Shown here one piece after another: positions 11,364 to 24,641 of a stretch of 64,000 nt of DNA (within the stretch, counting starts at the first letter, position 1; every line of letters starts with the position of its first letter). This DNA comes from Neodiprion pinetum. Its lineage: Eukaryota; Arthropoda; Insecta; Hymenoptera; Diprionidae. Made by a program: the position numbers and the translations under genes. The stretch is from assembly GCF_021155775.2 (NCBI RefSeq), contig NC_060234.1, forward strand, positions 34,283,026 through 34,347,025, in the 5' to 3' direction. The notes beneath the pieces were generated by a model. That model was not told the DNA's origin. It saw only the letters and a program-made list of their open reading frames with translations, and did no database searches.

Positions 11364-13705
11364 TTGTTCTACCTACGTTAGATTTGAAAGACTTTTTTCT
11401 TCGCAGTTGTGAATTTTTGTAAATAAAAACACATTTTGTTTAGACCACTTTCTCAGAGCTGTGTTTAATTCTTCGTATTGACGCTTCGTTATAGTGCAAT
11501 TATCTGTTATCTTGAAAGTAGATTTTTCGTTATTGAGAACTCGGAAAAGTTGTTATTGCTGCTGGAATAAAGAAAAGTCAGCCCACAAGAAAGATCTTTT
11601 CAAAGAGCTTTACGACCGAGATGTAATATTTTTTTCAACGGTACATTCCGAATCAACAAATTAAATTGTATACCCACGTTAGACATGCACGCAAAGTCGG
11701 ACTTGAGTACTTACAAAAATTAATCAATCGACCCATTTACACGTAATATCTTTAACGCATGCGATTCTTTAGCGCAAGGAATACATTGTTCGTACATATA
11801 AGCGAATGGAATAGAATTGTACGCGGAAAGAGTTCATGGTTTTATATACGTTTGCACACGTCACATTCACGCATACAATTAGCTAAATGATTAATATGCA
11901 GAGACGAATGTATTTATTATACTACGCTATCTTTTACATCGTTTATTCTTTTTTTCTTATTCAGTCAGTGTCAACCTGTGCGCTTGATAATAAATCACTA
12001 ATTATGAATATGAATGATTCACAATGCGATTCATGATCCGTCTAAATGTTCTTAAAGCCCCAGTCTCGGGGCGTACAAATTTTAATAAAGTTGTTGAAAT
12101 ACTTTGACATTGACTTTGGCACCGATCAGAACAAATTCGATGTCATCTAACTGTATCTAAAGTTTGATATAATAATAAACTTCAATAATGCCCAAAGTCG
12201 CGTATATATATAAAGCTCGTCTTACATAATGAGAAAATTATAATTTTTTAACGGTATGCCTGAGAGTAACAATAAATTTCCAATAATGAAATTAGATCAA
12301 TAGATAAAGAATGATTTTGATCTACAAAAATTTTACCTTGGATATTCGAAAGCAGCTTCTAAATTGCGTCTTATCAATGGAATTTCCAGTTACGACAAGT
12401 ATACTTCGCTTTAAATGCAAGCGGCGTGAAAAAAGAAAGAAGAACAGAATAAAGAAATAAATGAGAGGTAATAAGGAACGAAAACTGAAAACATAATGAA
12501 CGGCTGGTTATACCGTAAAGAGAGCATGAGTATGAGAGTATGAATACGTAATATTTCTCGCTGTATCAATCGTCCGGCATTCAACGTGAAATAACAATTC
12601 GACCAAGGCTTAAAGATGACAGTTACGTTATCGTAACTAGCCAAGGTGTTGATGTTGTCGACTATTCCAAGGCGTGCATACACAGATTATGAGCGTAATA
12701 AACGTGAACCAAAGCTTCCGTAATTTGATATTACTTTTAGACCCGGTAACCAAGTTGTTGTTGCGGTATCACGACGGTGATGGTATCACGTCGTCGAATC
12801 ATCCCAATTATCATTCCCACTGTGTAATCTATGCAGCATTGCAGTTTGCAATGGTCACCGTGGATTCTCATTGGCAATGAGTATGATTGACTCCAGTAAT
12901 TCGCTTCTCAACTACCCGCCGAAGTTGTTTCAATTGAATTCTGTCAATTTTCTCCATTTTTCACGCGCAGTAACCGACACAAGATGTTGGTTCCCACTGC
13001 ATTGAGCCATGCCGTAGAACAAATGAGATTTTCTCATTTTATCTCAGGGCCAAAAAGAGACGCCTCATTTTGCAAGTACCGTATAACGTTGTATTATTAT
13101 ACTCTCTGTGCGAAGCCTTCCTTCTCTGAGAACGTAATCTTTTTTTTTTCTTCTACAACGGAATTAAGTATAACAAGCATAAAGCATAGAGCATAAAACA
13201 TGTGATTCTTAAGGTTACAGGCAGGTTGCTGATGTACCTTGATAGCTGTCATTACCCGGTGTAATATCTGGCAACGTTTTGTCTCCTGCATAAACGATGA
13301 GACAGTGCAGCAGCATTGCTGGGTTACAATATAGTATTTAAATATGCATACGGTAAAAGTAAGTAGATAATGAACACATCGCTTATGCATGGCCATTCGC
13401 TGTACAAAGTCACGATTAATTCTTTAAGAATCGTGCTAGGAGGGCAATGTGCTCATTTCGGTAGTGCACGATCTCATTACAGATTAATGGTGCGGATCTA
13501 AGCGAGAAAATCTAGGTAATTAGCGCACACAAACCACCCGCATACTATACATATATAACATATACACATGTAGTATATATGCGGGGTAAATCGAACGAAG
13601 ATCACTGCAGGTGCATACAGCCAGACCGCGTTATATCAGGTGGTACTAACGTGCAAATCTCTCGCAATTCCTTCCGTGTAGCTAGCTGCGTGTATGTAGT
13701 GTATA

Positions 13706-14204
13706 TGAGGCATTCCACCCCAAACCGACTTACGTCAGACCCTCACCACAGACGATTTTGTGTAATTTTAAATACGTTGTAGAGTATACAAAGAAGTTAT
13801 CCTTCACTGATTGTGAGTATTTTTACTGCTCCCAAAAACACGGAAAGCCGAATTTTCGAATGAATAGCCGTAATCGATTGGCATTAAATTGTTCTCATGA
13901 ATTCGTTGTTAAAACCCGAAAATTTTTAGAGCAAGATGAAAGTGGGCAAGATTTTGGTTTAGAAGCTACAGGCAGAACAAGTTATTAAAAAGTGGGGAAA
14001 ATCGAATTGAATATAAATTTCAAAAATACAAATTTATATTTTACATGATTTTTCTCACTTTTTTATATAATAGTTAATAGTTAATAGATTAATAATATTA
14101 ATAGATGTTTTTGTTTTCGTTATACACTACACCATACTTAAAATTTTTTTTAAATCGCCGACGATGTGTGTCGTACGTAGGTCGGTTTGACGTGGAATGC
14201 CTCA
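13706..14204. mobile_element. Non-autonomous inverted-repeat element with TATA flanks
   Basis: Starts TGAGGCATTCCAC and ends GTGGAATGCCTCA, with TATA immediately outside on both sides (13702-13705 and 14205-14208). Similarity between the ends continues inward for about 90 bp (CAAACCGAC, then TTTTAA and GTTGTAGAG-like text). It is 499 bp with no coding capacity. Its GGCATTC start resembles the foldback at 39560-40282. A TA or TATA duplication suggests a Tc1/mariner-like or similar source. Confidence 0.75.
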
Positions 14205-17200
14205 TATAATTCATCTATAAGATAGGCGGTAAGTCAGTTTTGCACAGAGTTGTTATCTCCCAGTGGAGTTGCCGATTGTTCAGCGTAACTTCCGAGACTC
14301 GGTGGAAAAGAGCGCTGCTTGACTTAATATATTTAATATATGCAGCAGGATCTTTGTCCATCTGCGAGTCTACACGAGTGTCGCAGTCAGGCCAGGAATC
14401 TCGACGTTTCCGGTTGCAACATGTTTTATTTCTTTCTCATATTTTCATTTTTTTTTTCTCAGATAACAATTCAGACTGCTTTCATAATTCACCCTCGTAG
14501 TTCCGAGTCCCTTTATTTCTATTTTAACAGATCTTCGTTAGCACCCACAAATTAGCTGTGTTTAATATAAAATCAACCACTAAACAGTAACAGCGAAAAA
14601 AATTTCCTAAATTTCTCTTAAAATTTTATCCTGACTGAAATTCAAGATAACATTGCTCACACGAATAACTGATTACTCGGTATTAAAACACTTATTTCGA
14701 ATCTAGTTGATAATGGTGAATGTCTATTTCATCCCGTCCCGTACTCCCAATATATTTCCCTAACCATACTACAAAATTTCCTTCTTCTGACCTTCTCCTG
14801 GCTTTCCTAACGATTTTTCAACCTGCCTGACATTTCCAGTATTTTTAGATTGTTGTGGACTAGTAGCCAGTTTGTTATAAGAATTTTTGTAGCTCATTCC
14901 TAGCTATCTAGTATCTACTAGCTCTAAACTCCACTTTGGCTTTCTTCGTTGCGCAGAAGAATTCAAGCAGAGCCTCCTTGCTCCTACGAATAATTTTATT
15001 AATTACAACCCCATTTCTTTTTTTGAATTTCTACCCTGCATTATAAAATCAGTATAACATATACGCAATCTCTAAGATCTAATATTTGCGTAGTATAAAT
15101 TGATCGAATTCATATCATATAGCCGGAAGTGCTATTAACATTTTTTTGTTACACGAGCGTCGATCAAGCACTTGGATTAAAAAAAAAAAAATTTCCTTAC
15201 GCACTCTAATGGGTGGACAAATAGGCAGAAGAATGACTACGAAGTGGTTACAAAAACGGCGTAACACCTGCCGCATTATCATATTCTGCTTGCACATTCT
15301 CTTTGACTATTCTGTTCTCTTCGCTCTCGGGTAATGAACACATTGTGTCAAAGACCGACGTCGTGGGCGATGAGAGAACAAACGAGGCGTTATAAAACGA
15401 AAAAGAATAACATCGATAAGAAAAAAAGACGTCACGCGATTCAATGGAGATGCAATGCGCATCGTTTCTTGACGTCTTCGACAATAAGACGAGTTTCAGC
15501 GACTCCTGATATGTCGGCAACTGACGATAATATGCAGTATGGGTATTAGGTGTAATAAACAATGCGATATCGTACCTATACTCAGGTTGTCAAGGCGGCA
15601 GCACCATGGGGACCCGGTTAACCGCAGCCGTATAGCAGTGCCTAAAGGAATACATGAAAGACAGGATGCGAAGGAAGGACCGGATACGACCCACCGTGCA
15701 TATTTGATCAGTTCTAGAAACGAAGGAAATACCCCTCCGCCGATGACCAGTCATTGCTCACCGCATGGCGACGATTCCTTGCGTTATGCGTCGACAATAT
15801 ACAATTGAATAGCTTGAATTAGTTGACTACGAGATTATAACTTCCACAATATTCTTTCGTCAACAAACAACTAAACTCGAATTTTAGTCAATGATATAAT
15901 AAGACATTGGTACCCACCCTGTAGTTCGCCTGCTTTATTATGTGCAAGATGGCTCAATCGATACGTCAGGGAGAACCCAACGATATTATTTATGAAAGCC
16001 TCGATGCCGTGGTGGCATTACCTCGGGTCATAAGCCTGTGCCATCAAAAACTCTAGTATAATCTCTGCACTCCTTATACTTCCAAATGTCAAAGGTTATA
16101 ATCGTTTTGCGTCAAATTACTTAGAGTAACGAAATTGAAATACGATGAGAAGAAGAATAAGGAGATGATGATACGAATGTGAAGTTTCGTGTCAAAACGA
16201 CAAATGACGAAAACTCCGACGTCGGATACACGAAGTAAATAAACTTGGTTCGTAGGACGAGTAGTCTGGGTTATAGAGAAGTAGGCAGGTTGAGTCGGGT
16301 GTAATCAATTGCAATGAAGCACAACTGCGCGTAGACTTTCTCTAAATGTGTCAGGGAACAAATACTGCACGCTTCCTCCGGAGTTCGTAGACCCAGACGT
16401 GTTCCTATCTAGCCATTATACAAACTGATGTAACATCCAACAACAAAACTTGTCAGCATCCAACTGTATTAAATTTCTCTCCACGTTTCATCGGATTTCT
16501 ATAGGCTCTGCATGCTGCATTGCCTATCCGCGTTTCTCTCCACCATCCAAGCAGTGGATATAACTTCTTCCGTTTTCACTAGAATCTGACATAATACAAG
16601 TTATTCATTTATTCACTCACGCAACCGGTTTCAGTCACTTTTTCCCCAACATATTCGACGAATAAAAACTACCGCGGGTGCCGTCATTTACTAAATTGAT
16701 AAAACGCAGCTTCTCTAATATGAGATTTTTTTACACCCTTTGTACAAAAGTCCAAAAGTGTTGCAGAAATAAAAAAAAAACTCTGCAACACTGCAATCAT
16801 TCACGAGTATGAAGTGTACGGATTCCATGCGTTATCAGTACTTAAGATCACGTCACCAGAGCAGCAGGATATTAAACTTGTGACGTTCGATCGATCAGGT
16901 TCAAAACCAATCCGATTTACCCGGCCAAAGTGAAAAATCAAAGACACAGTAGGATATTATTGTTCAATGTCCTTTCTCCTATAAAGAGTGTTCGACAGGA
17001 AGTGGCAACGACCACCAACGTCATTCATTAGGTAGTGATAATTCATTAGTTCCTTCAATCGAGGTATGAATAATCAATGGATACAGTACGTTTTGTAAAC
17101 GACCACGAAGAGCTGTGCGTGGGTGTAGGTGTACGTGCATAACGTGGGCAACGTATAAACAATACAATGCAACTGCATCCATCTCTCTCCAGTTTGTCAT

Positions 17201-17686
17201 CCGGCGTCGTCCTCCGGAGTTCGTTCTCCATAGTTCTCTTCTCTGATCAGTACGTCGGTTGCTCTCGCGGTGAACACACTCTGAATCGCTGAGTGAGTAA
17301 ACCGGTACCTCGTGGCGGTTCTTAAGCTCAAACAAGTGCAGACAAGGATTCTCAGTTAATGGGAAAGTAAACAGAGATTGTGTGATTTGAACTTTGGTGT
17401 TCCTGCGTTCCGGTCAAAAATATTTTCAAATTTTGATCTTCGAGACTTCAGCTCGTTAGTTAATGATTGAAGAAAAATATCTCCTGAATGAGGAACAGCA
17501 GCGAAGCATATAAGTAAGATTTCAGTAAGCACAGTGGAAGTAGTTTCAAAGTTTACACAAAAGGTTAATCGGAGAACGTTCGCAATAAATCTGAGAGTTA
17601 TTTGTAATAAAGAAGAGAGTGACTACGAAAGATTACTATTCGAGCAATGAGACTCGCTTGAAAGAAGATAGTTGTCAAATAGACAA

Positions 17687-20600
17687 ATGAGCTTGCAGTG
17701 TTTCGAGAAGAAAAAAGGTCACAGAATGAGAGCCGAAGATGCGAAGGTGGGATCGTTCCAAGTAATTCTACTATTTCTTTTAGGGATAAATTACGTCATA
17801 GTATCGATGAACCACGCGCTGCCAAACTTTCACAGTCATACGCCAAATTTTTACTGCAAGGTAAGCAGACCTCTGGAAAAGTAAATTTATGTTTCTCAAT
17901 TTCGAAAATAATCCAATTCTGAAATTTGGAAAGACTAACGACTTCTGCCCGAAGAGCTTGGGGCTTTCTCGTCACCAAACTGATCGCAGTCCCGCTCGCG
18001 TAAAACTATTTCTCACTACTAAACTCATCTGTGGGTGGTTAAAGGTGGCTAAAATAGTTCGTAACCAGCGGGAACTGAGTTCGTCTGTTTCTCGTTCGTT
18101 CCACTTTTTCAAGCCGTATTAATTTCAACTTGGGAGGCCAAATGATGCTGGAAGACTAACGAGGAGATGCCTATTCCATTCATTTCATTCTCCCATAGGT
18201 AAAGGGCTCCGTTAATTCGACCAACACGTGCGTGACGTCCCTAGAAAAATCAACGGTGAACATGACGGGTTCGATTTCGGAGAAGAACGCCGAATATTCG
18301 TCCTGCGAAACTGGCTACCGTTTCGATTCCGTGAGAGGCGAAACTACGATAGTTACGGAATGGGGCCTGATATGCGAGAGAAGATATCTTCTCCCTCTTA
18401 GCACGATGCTCTATTTATACGGAGTTGTAATCGGCGCCTGGATCGCTGGAGTCCTGACCGACCGCGTTGGGCGTCTTCCTGTTTTGGCGATGTGCCTCTA
18501 CACGCAGGGTACTTTAGCGGTTGCCCTTTACATTATTCAGGTGAATACGACAGTTGGATGAAAACATTTCGAACAAGTAAAACAAACCAAGTCGAATTAG
18601 CAACCCGTTTCGCATGTTGCTTTGAATGGCTTCATCGAAGTTACTATTATATTGCGTAACGATGCAAGCCATGAACCAGTCCAAATTTTGCCTACATATC
18701 TTTCTAAAGCAAGCTAAAATGGTCAACACAATCATGTGGACATCAACAATTCACTCATTTATAATAAAACCGTTTGTTATAGTAGGTTTCCACTTTGTAA
18801 CTATTGAATGATTTAGTACGCAACAGGAAGTGATGGTAGTGAGTAATAGCGAAATAAATTTCGAATGTTATATTGTCTTCAGGACTACCGCGCCTTTTTG
18901 GTTGTTCGAGCACTGCAAGGGGTATTTGTGCAAGGGCTACAAATCTCTACATACACATTACTCTTGGAGCTATTTCCAGTCAGATCAAGAACTTTGGTGA
19001 GCATGACCTTGCAATTTGGTTGGGCCATAGGGCTCCTGCTTCTGGCAGGGCTCAGTTACGCTGTTGCAGACTGGAGGGTCCTTCAGTTAGCCACATCGGT
19101 TCCCACGGCGGTCACCGTCCTCTACATCTGGTAGGATAATCGCCATAACGCCGTGCATACATCTCAGCTTGTGCTATTGCTGTCTTCATTTTGTTACTCG
19201 GTTTACTTTTTTTACTTGCCTACTTGTGAGCCCCAATTTGCAAGTGACGTGATGTCACTTGAATATTCACACGTCTATTTCTGACCTTACGTTCGGATCC
19301 AAATTCAGGATCGAGAAAATCCCTAAGTGTGTTGTTTTAGCAAATGTTCTACATTAGGAAATTTTTTCAAAAATATGTTCAAGGATCATACCAGAGTCAC
19401 CACGATGGTTACTGGCCAAAGGAAACCTGACGGAGGCTCACATGGCGTTGGAAAAAATCGCAAAATACAACACCTGCTGCAGGAAGCGCGAGGTCAAGGT
19501 GGAGGCCGAAATGGAGGAAGGAAATACCACAACTATCACCGAGACCGTAACGCCAGTGAAACCAAAGCGAAAGTCTCGGGTGTCTAACGTTGACCCGAAC
19601 GAAACTAAAACGAACGATTCTCTCACCGAGGAGTCATCAGATCTTTTAACAACTCCGGAGCTTTCCGATGGCAGAATAATAGTGGGCCGTAAATTCGTCA
19701 ACGTCAAAGAAGGTTCGAATCACAAAACCCTTCCATTCGCATCAGTATTGGTAACCAATGACAATTTTTTAATCCTTTGTTTCATTCAACAGAGAATAAT
19801 CTGCTTACACCGTCGGAAAGCCTGGAGCGAAGGGCATCAAATTTAGAGATGCAGATGAAGTTTGAGATGACTGTTGAGGATGAAGCAATGGAGGAAAGAG
19901 ACCCCACGCCACCGCCACCCGCTCCTCTAACTCCAAATGGCAAGGACTCTCAATCCAGTAATGGTTCCGACGATAACCAAGAAGTCTCGACAATAATACC
20001 GGAGGAAATAGTGGAGCTTAGAACAGCGGAAGCGGTGCCGCAGAAGGAAGAAGAGGACACGAACGAGTCGTTAGAAAAAAATAAAGAAGACGTTGAAAAC
20101 AAAAGTGAAGTAGCAAATAACCAGACCTTCCTACAACTACTAAGACGGCCAGGGCTTCGGAGGAATTGCATGATTCTGATATTCGTATGGTGAGTGTGAC
20201 AACATCGAATGAATTGCGTTTAGCTGAGTTTAGAAGAAGGGATCGATTACTTGGCGGAATTTACACGCGTAACGCCGAATAAATCGTTAGCCAAAATATC
20301 TGCTCTCTTATAAATCACCCTCTCATCAATTTTACTAAGAACAACTTTCTTTTTTTTCACGAATCAGAAATTGAAGTGCCTTATTTTACAGGTTCAGCGT
20401 TTCTCTGTCCCATTGCGGTTTCGTGTTTCAATTGCCAGACATAAGCGGCGATCGACACGTAAACTTTGCAATCGGCGGTTGTCTGGACCTGATCGCATAC
20501 TCGCTCACCCACTTCGTGCTGATAAAATGTGGACGGCGTATACCTCTCGGTATTTATCTGATACTGAGCGGAGCTACTTGCATCGTTATCGCTGCTATCA

Positions 20601-21334
20601 GCATGCCAATGCATGAAAATTCGACCTGGACGGGTAAATCAATCAGTTCTGTAAACCGGAAATTTTACCGAAAAATAGAGATAGAACAAAAAAAATTGCA
20701 CTTCACTGGGGATTTAGTCAATTGTTCAAACTGTTTCAGGACCGACAAAATTAACGCTGATTCTGATAGGAAAAGGAGCAATCGTGAGTTCCTTTGCAGT
20801 TACATACTTGTACACGGTTGAATTATTTCCGACAGTTTTGCGAGGTACGTGTTTAGGATACTGCGAAATTTTTGGCAAGATTGGCACTTTGATAGCACCG
20901 CACTTCACAGTACTGGTAAGTCTTTGCTAATTGTCTCGCTGCATCGATAGTGATGAGTAAATGGAAAATTGTTGACGGTACGGTTCGTGTTATTTTAGGG
21001 TACAAAAACATGGGCCGCAGTACCGATATCGATAATGGGAACGCTGTGCGTTGTGTCGGGAATCTTGAGTCTGGCTCTTCCGGAAACGCTCAACAATCGC
21101 CTGCCCGACACTATTGAGCAATCGGAAGATTTATTTAAGAAAAATCGCGTCCGAAGCACCGAAGAGGGATCGGTGAAAAAAACGAACAACAAACGGCGCA
21201 CGGTACTCGACGAACAAAACGAACGTGACATACTGCGGGAGAAATTATTTAACGACGATAACGATGGAAAAACATGGGTAGAAGCCGGAAATGGAATTAT
21301 TGTCAATTTTTCTGACGGAAAGAATACAGAGTGA
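17687..21334 (+). CDS. SLC22-type organic cation/anion transporter (MFS)
   Basis: Plasma-membrane major-facilitator transporter of the organic ion (SLC22, insect Orct/carcinine transporter) type. Coding exons are 17687-17860, 18199-18540, 18883-19130, 19384-19744 (alternative end 19750), 19795-20189, 20392-20633, 20740-20915 and 20999-21334, about 757 aa. Supporting features are an extracellular loop after TM1 with NxT glycosylation sites and cysteines, the block TEWGLICERR, the loop 2 motif DRVGRLP, IIPESPRWLLAKG after TM6, and YTVELFPTVLRG before TM11. Phases agree across all joins except the 19744/19795 join, where the donor is ambiguous. The TM6-TM7 cytoplasmic loop carries an unusual acidic, Pro/Ser-rich insertion of about 190 residues. 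The start may instead be the ATG at 17726. Substrate cannot be told from sequence. Confidence 0.9.
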
Positions 21335-22203
21335 AAATCCGGAATGACGAAGCGCACTTTTGATCGCGGGAATAAATTTTGAGTTGACGATAAGTTTTGT
21401 AAATATAATAATATTAATAATAATAATAATACCAACAGTATATGCGTATGATAAATAAATTATAGAGGCTAAGATATACCAAAGTATTTAGCGCTATTTA
21501 ATAATTGTAGGTAAATTATCGTCACGTAATCGAGTAGTATAGGTATCTTTTTTCGAAGTGCATCATATTTACACCGTGTAAGATTAATGCAGAAGTGGAG
21601 TATTTCTGTGGACAATTTTCAGCGTAAATGTACTTTTTATAATCCAAAAGTACTTTGCAAAATTTATTACTCTGTTCCACAATTCAGCAGGGTTTCATGT
21701 TTTGAAAAAACGTTGTTGTGTATATATACATCTGAAAAACTGTTCGAAATAAAGCGGACGTGTGTCAAGCTAGAAGGATGTGAAAAATTTGTGAAATTAC
21801 ACTTTTTAACAAATGCATAGGAAAACTATTCAGCTACCGCCAATCATTCAAGGTTTTATAAAATGACGAACTAAAGAGCCTCATAAAATTTGATATTTGT
21901 GTGGCAACCTTTTTTTTCTAAGCATTCTTTAATGTAAGCCTTGATCAATGGAAGTACTTAAATTCTCTGTTGATCAAAAGCTAGCCTGATTAGCTAGTTC
22001 ATTGGTAGAATTCTGATTATGAATGAAGATATAATCCTCGAGACAAGTATAAAAGAAGTCTTTATTTAAATTTAAACAAGTATTCATTACATTACGAATA
22101 ATACGGATGAAAAGAAAGGAACAAAATGTACAGTTGAAGTTGTTAAATATTATTAACAATGTGTTTTAACACCTAAGATTATTAACAAGTTTTTTTACAG
22201 TCT
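21335..22203. other. Convergent 3' ends of the transporter and MED31
   Basis: Transporter 3' UTR on the left, with AATAAA near 21371 and 21450. MED31 3' UTR on the right, with a minus-strand AATAAA near 22060. An ATT/AAT run lies at 21405-21430. No gene seen. Confidence 0.6.
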
Positions 22204-24641
22204 CTACGGTACTTTTGGCTGCACCATACCGTTGTTTTGCGCATTATTGGGCTGTGTTTGCTCTGCTGCTGTTTGCAGTAACCTTGTTCTGCGTCTGGTG
22301 TAATGCTGCCATAGCAATATTTGCTGATCGTCGATGAATTTTGTGCACTGAGCGTTTACGACTTCACGTCGGAAATGCTCATACTGCAGTAAGTCCAGAA
22401 AATAGAGGCACATCGGGTACTTCAAGTATTTAGCATATTCTGGCTCCTTCCAGTAAAGTAGATACTTCAGGTAATTGATGAAGGTGGAATCTTTGAAATA
22501 TCCTCGCTGGCCCAGAACTGTGCCAAAACAGTGATGAATTACAATCAAAGTATACAGCGAAGGGTTTATACATCTTGAAAGTAGATGTCTTCAAGTCTGT
22601 TGTCTCCGTTAATCCTTTATGAATATTTTTCAGTGTTCCGTTACTGTCCAATTTCGCATCCAACACATTCCAACAGCTACTCAGTCTCTAGTTTCCAGAT
22701 ATTTTCTGTGATAAGGCTAATTTCTCAAAAACTGCATCTTTCACGAATTGTTCGTTTTGAATCTAGTTTCTTAAATACTAGAGAAGAGTATTCTAATAGG
22801 AGTAGAAATTTTGGTGTTACAAAAAAACACCACATCAATTTCAGAAAACTATACAACCAACGGATATGAATAAAATAATTTGATTGTTTCAGTTTATCAG
22901 ATGATTTTCCTCCTCAATCACTTGGAATCTTTGTGCCAGATTAATTGAATCTTGCAGAGAGATTGAATTTCAGAACTAAATAATTCATAACGTGAATTAT
23001 GATACAGCGCTGACAGACAGAATCCAGTGAAAAGCTACGCTACCCATTTTTAAAGATGGAATGATAGGAGCAGACCTGTGATAAATAACTACTACAAATA
23101 AATAAAACGTTCTATAGCAATTTTATGATTAACATGAATGGTCGTGTAGGAAGTTGCCCAATTGAATATGGGATCCTGAAGAAAGGTGAGAACTTCGGCA
23201 CTGGTATAGCAGTTCCATTGAAGAGTCGGCCAGTACTAGGCAGAACTTCAGTGGATAGTCTTGTTCTCACTTCTCTATCACAAGAAATTACAGATCGATT
23301 TCACCTCTTCAACTTGCTAAAATTTCTGGGAAAATTCACAAACAACTCTCTTCTTCTGTATAATGCGCTTATAAAAAGAATTGATAAATTTTAAATTAAA
23401 TCGTCAAATTGCCATAGAATGTTTTGTGTAGTTATTATATCCTACACTTTCGATACACGTTTCCTCAGATCAAAAAATTCGCTTACATTTCGGTGTAACG
23501 AGACTTTTCCACTACCCAACCATTTTATTTTCGAAATTAAAATCTGACTGGTAATATCTAGGCGATTTCTATTTTACCAGTACAATTTGTATCTTCTGTC
23601 AAAATTAATAAATGATTTTCAAAACGAACGATGGTGTTTAAGTGCGGACTTTCGATGATGAAAAACAAACCCCGCCCGTTATATGAATTACAGGTATACA
23701 CTAATCAAAAGTGGGACAGATATTTCAGGACAAAACGTTAAATTATCATTGAAGTTCTGCTTACTGACAATCATTGACATAGCACTGATATTCAGCACTG
23801 AGTGTCGCGTAGTTGCACTAATCAACAATAGCATGACCTACTTAATTGCCCAGGTAACAAGTCATTCTAAATAAAGAACCCTGCCCACGTTAGGCAACTT
23901 TCCTTTACTAAAGGATCTGGCTGTGTTCTAAATTGTGAATCTTTTGCGACTTGGATCAATTTGAGTTACGAGGAAGATGAACTTTGAATTTTGGAAATAT
24001 GTGGTGCGTATTGATGCAAATAGTTGAAGAACATGAAACGAATATTGATTTAATAATTCAAAGTATTTCCAGAATGACGTCAGTATCGATTGAATTTATG
24101 TAACTAGGAGTTCCGTTGAATCGACGATGACTTGAAGTTTAACATAAAACGAGGATCTAAAATAAAATATTTACCTAACGATAACTCCTTCTAACACATT
24201 CTTAGTATATCATTAATTTTTCCATCATCAACATACATATTTACAACTGGGGAGTAATGTCAATGACCTAAGGTCAACAGCTGAAAAGTACAATGGAGAT
24301 ACGAAGTTAAAAACTTACAATTCAGATAGTTTGGATTAGCGAGACATTGGACAAATTCCAACTCAACCTGAAAGCGAAGTCGCTGTTGGTCATCGGTTTC
24401 TGGCCCACCTGAGATAAATAAAAACACTCGAATGAGGTTAGACGATAAAGGTACTATGTTTATGTTATTCGTAATAATTTTTTTGATCTATAGCTATGTG
24501 AGAATTTACGCTTAATCACGAACCGATGAATACCTTGCTAATACGATCACTTGTCGCGGGATATTTTTATCTTCAATAGACGTCAAAATCGTATCGTCTG
24601 TCATTTTTATTTACATATTTTTCAATCTACCTACCGTTCAT
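22204..24641 (-). CDS. MED31: Mediator complex subunit 31
   Basis: Subunit of the Mediator middle module, which couples transcription factors to RNA polymerase II in the nucleus. Exons on the minus strand are 24641-24635 (ATGAACG only), 24408-24319 and 22517-22204, encoding 136 aa. The family signature is continuous across exons: RLRFQVELEFVQCLANPNYL, then FLGQRGYFKD, FINYLKYLLYWKEPEYAKYL, LLQYEHFRREVVNAQC and QILLWQHY. The C-terminal tail is Q/N-rich, as in insect homologues. The second intron is long (1.8 kb). The tiny first coding exon (7 nt) is inferred because it supplies an ATG, a GTAGGT donor and the right phase; another upstream start is possible. Exons 2 and 3 are certain. Confidence 0.95.

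Larger units (their letters stand above)
10495..17686. other. Gene-poor spacer, 7.2 kb
   Basis: Open frames here are short and lack recognisable domains or plausible splice partners. It contains a hAT-like MITE (10965-11363) and a TA-flanked inverted-repeat element (13706-14204). The 17.0-17.68 kb part is less AT-rich and has a TCAGT initiator-like motif near 17247, so it may hold the promoter and 5' leader of the transporter gene downstream. Confidence 0.5.

Noticed and set aside
17021..17335. A 104-aa minus-strand open frame
   Set aside because: No domain, no splice partner; lies in the likely promoter region of the transporter gene.
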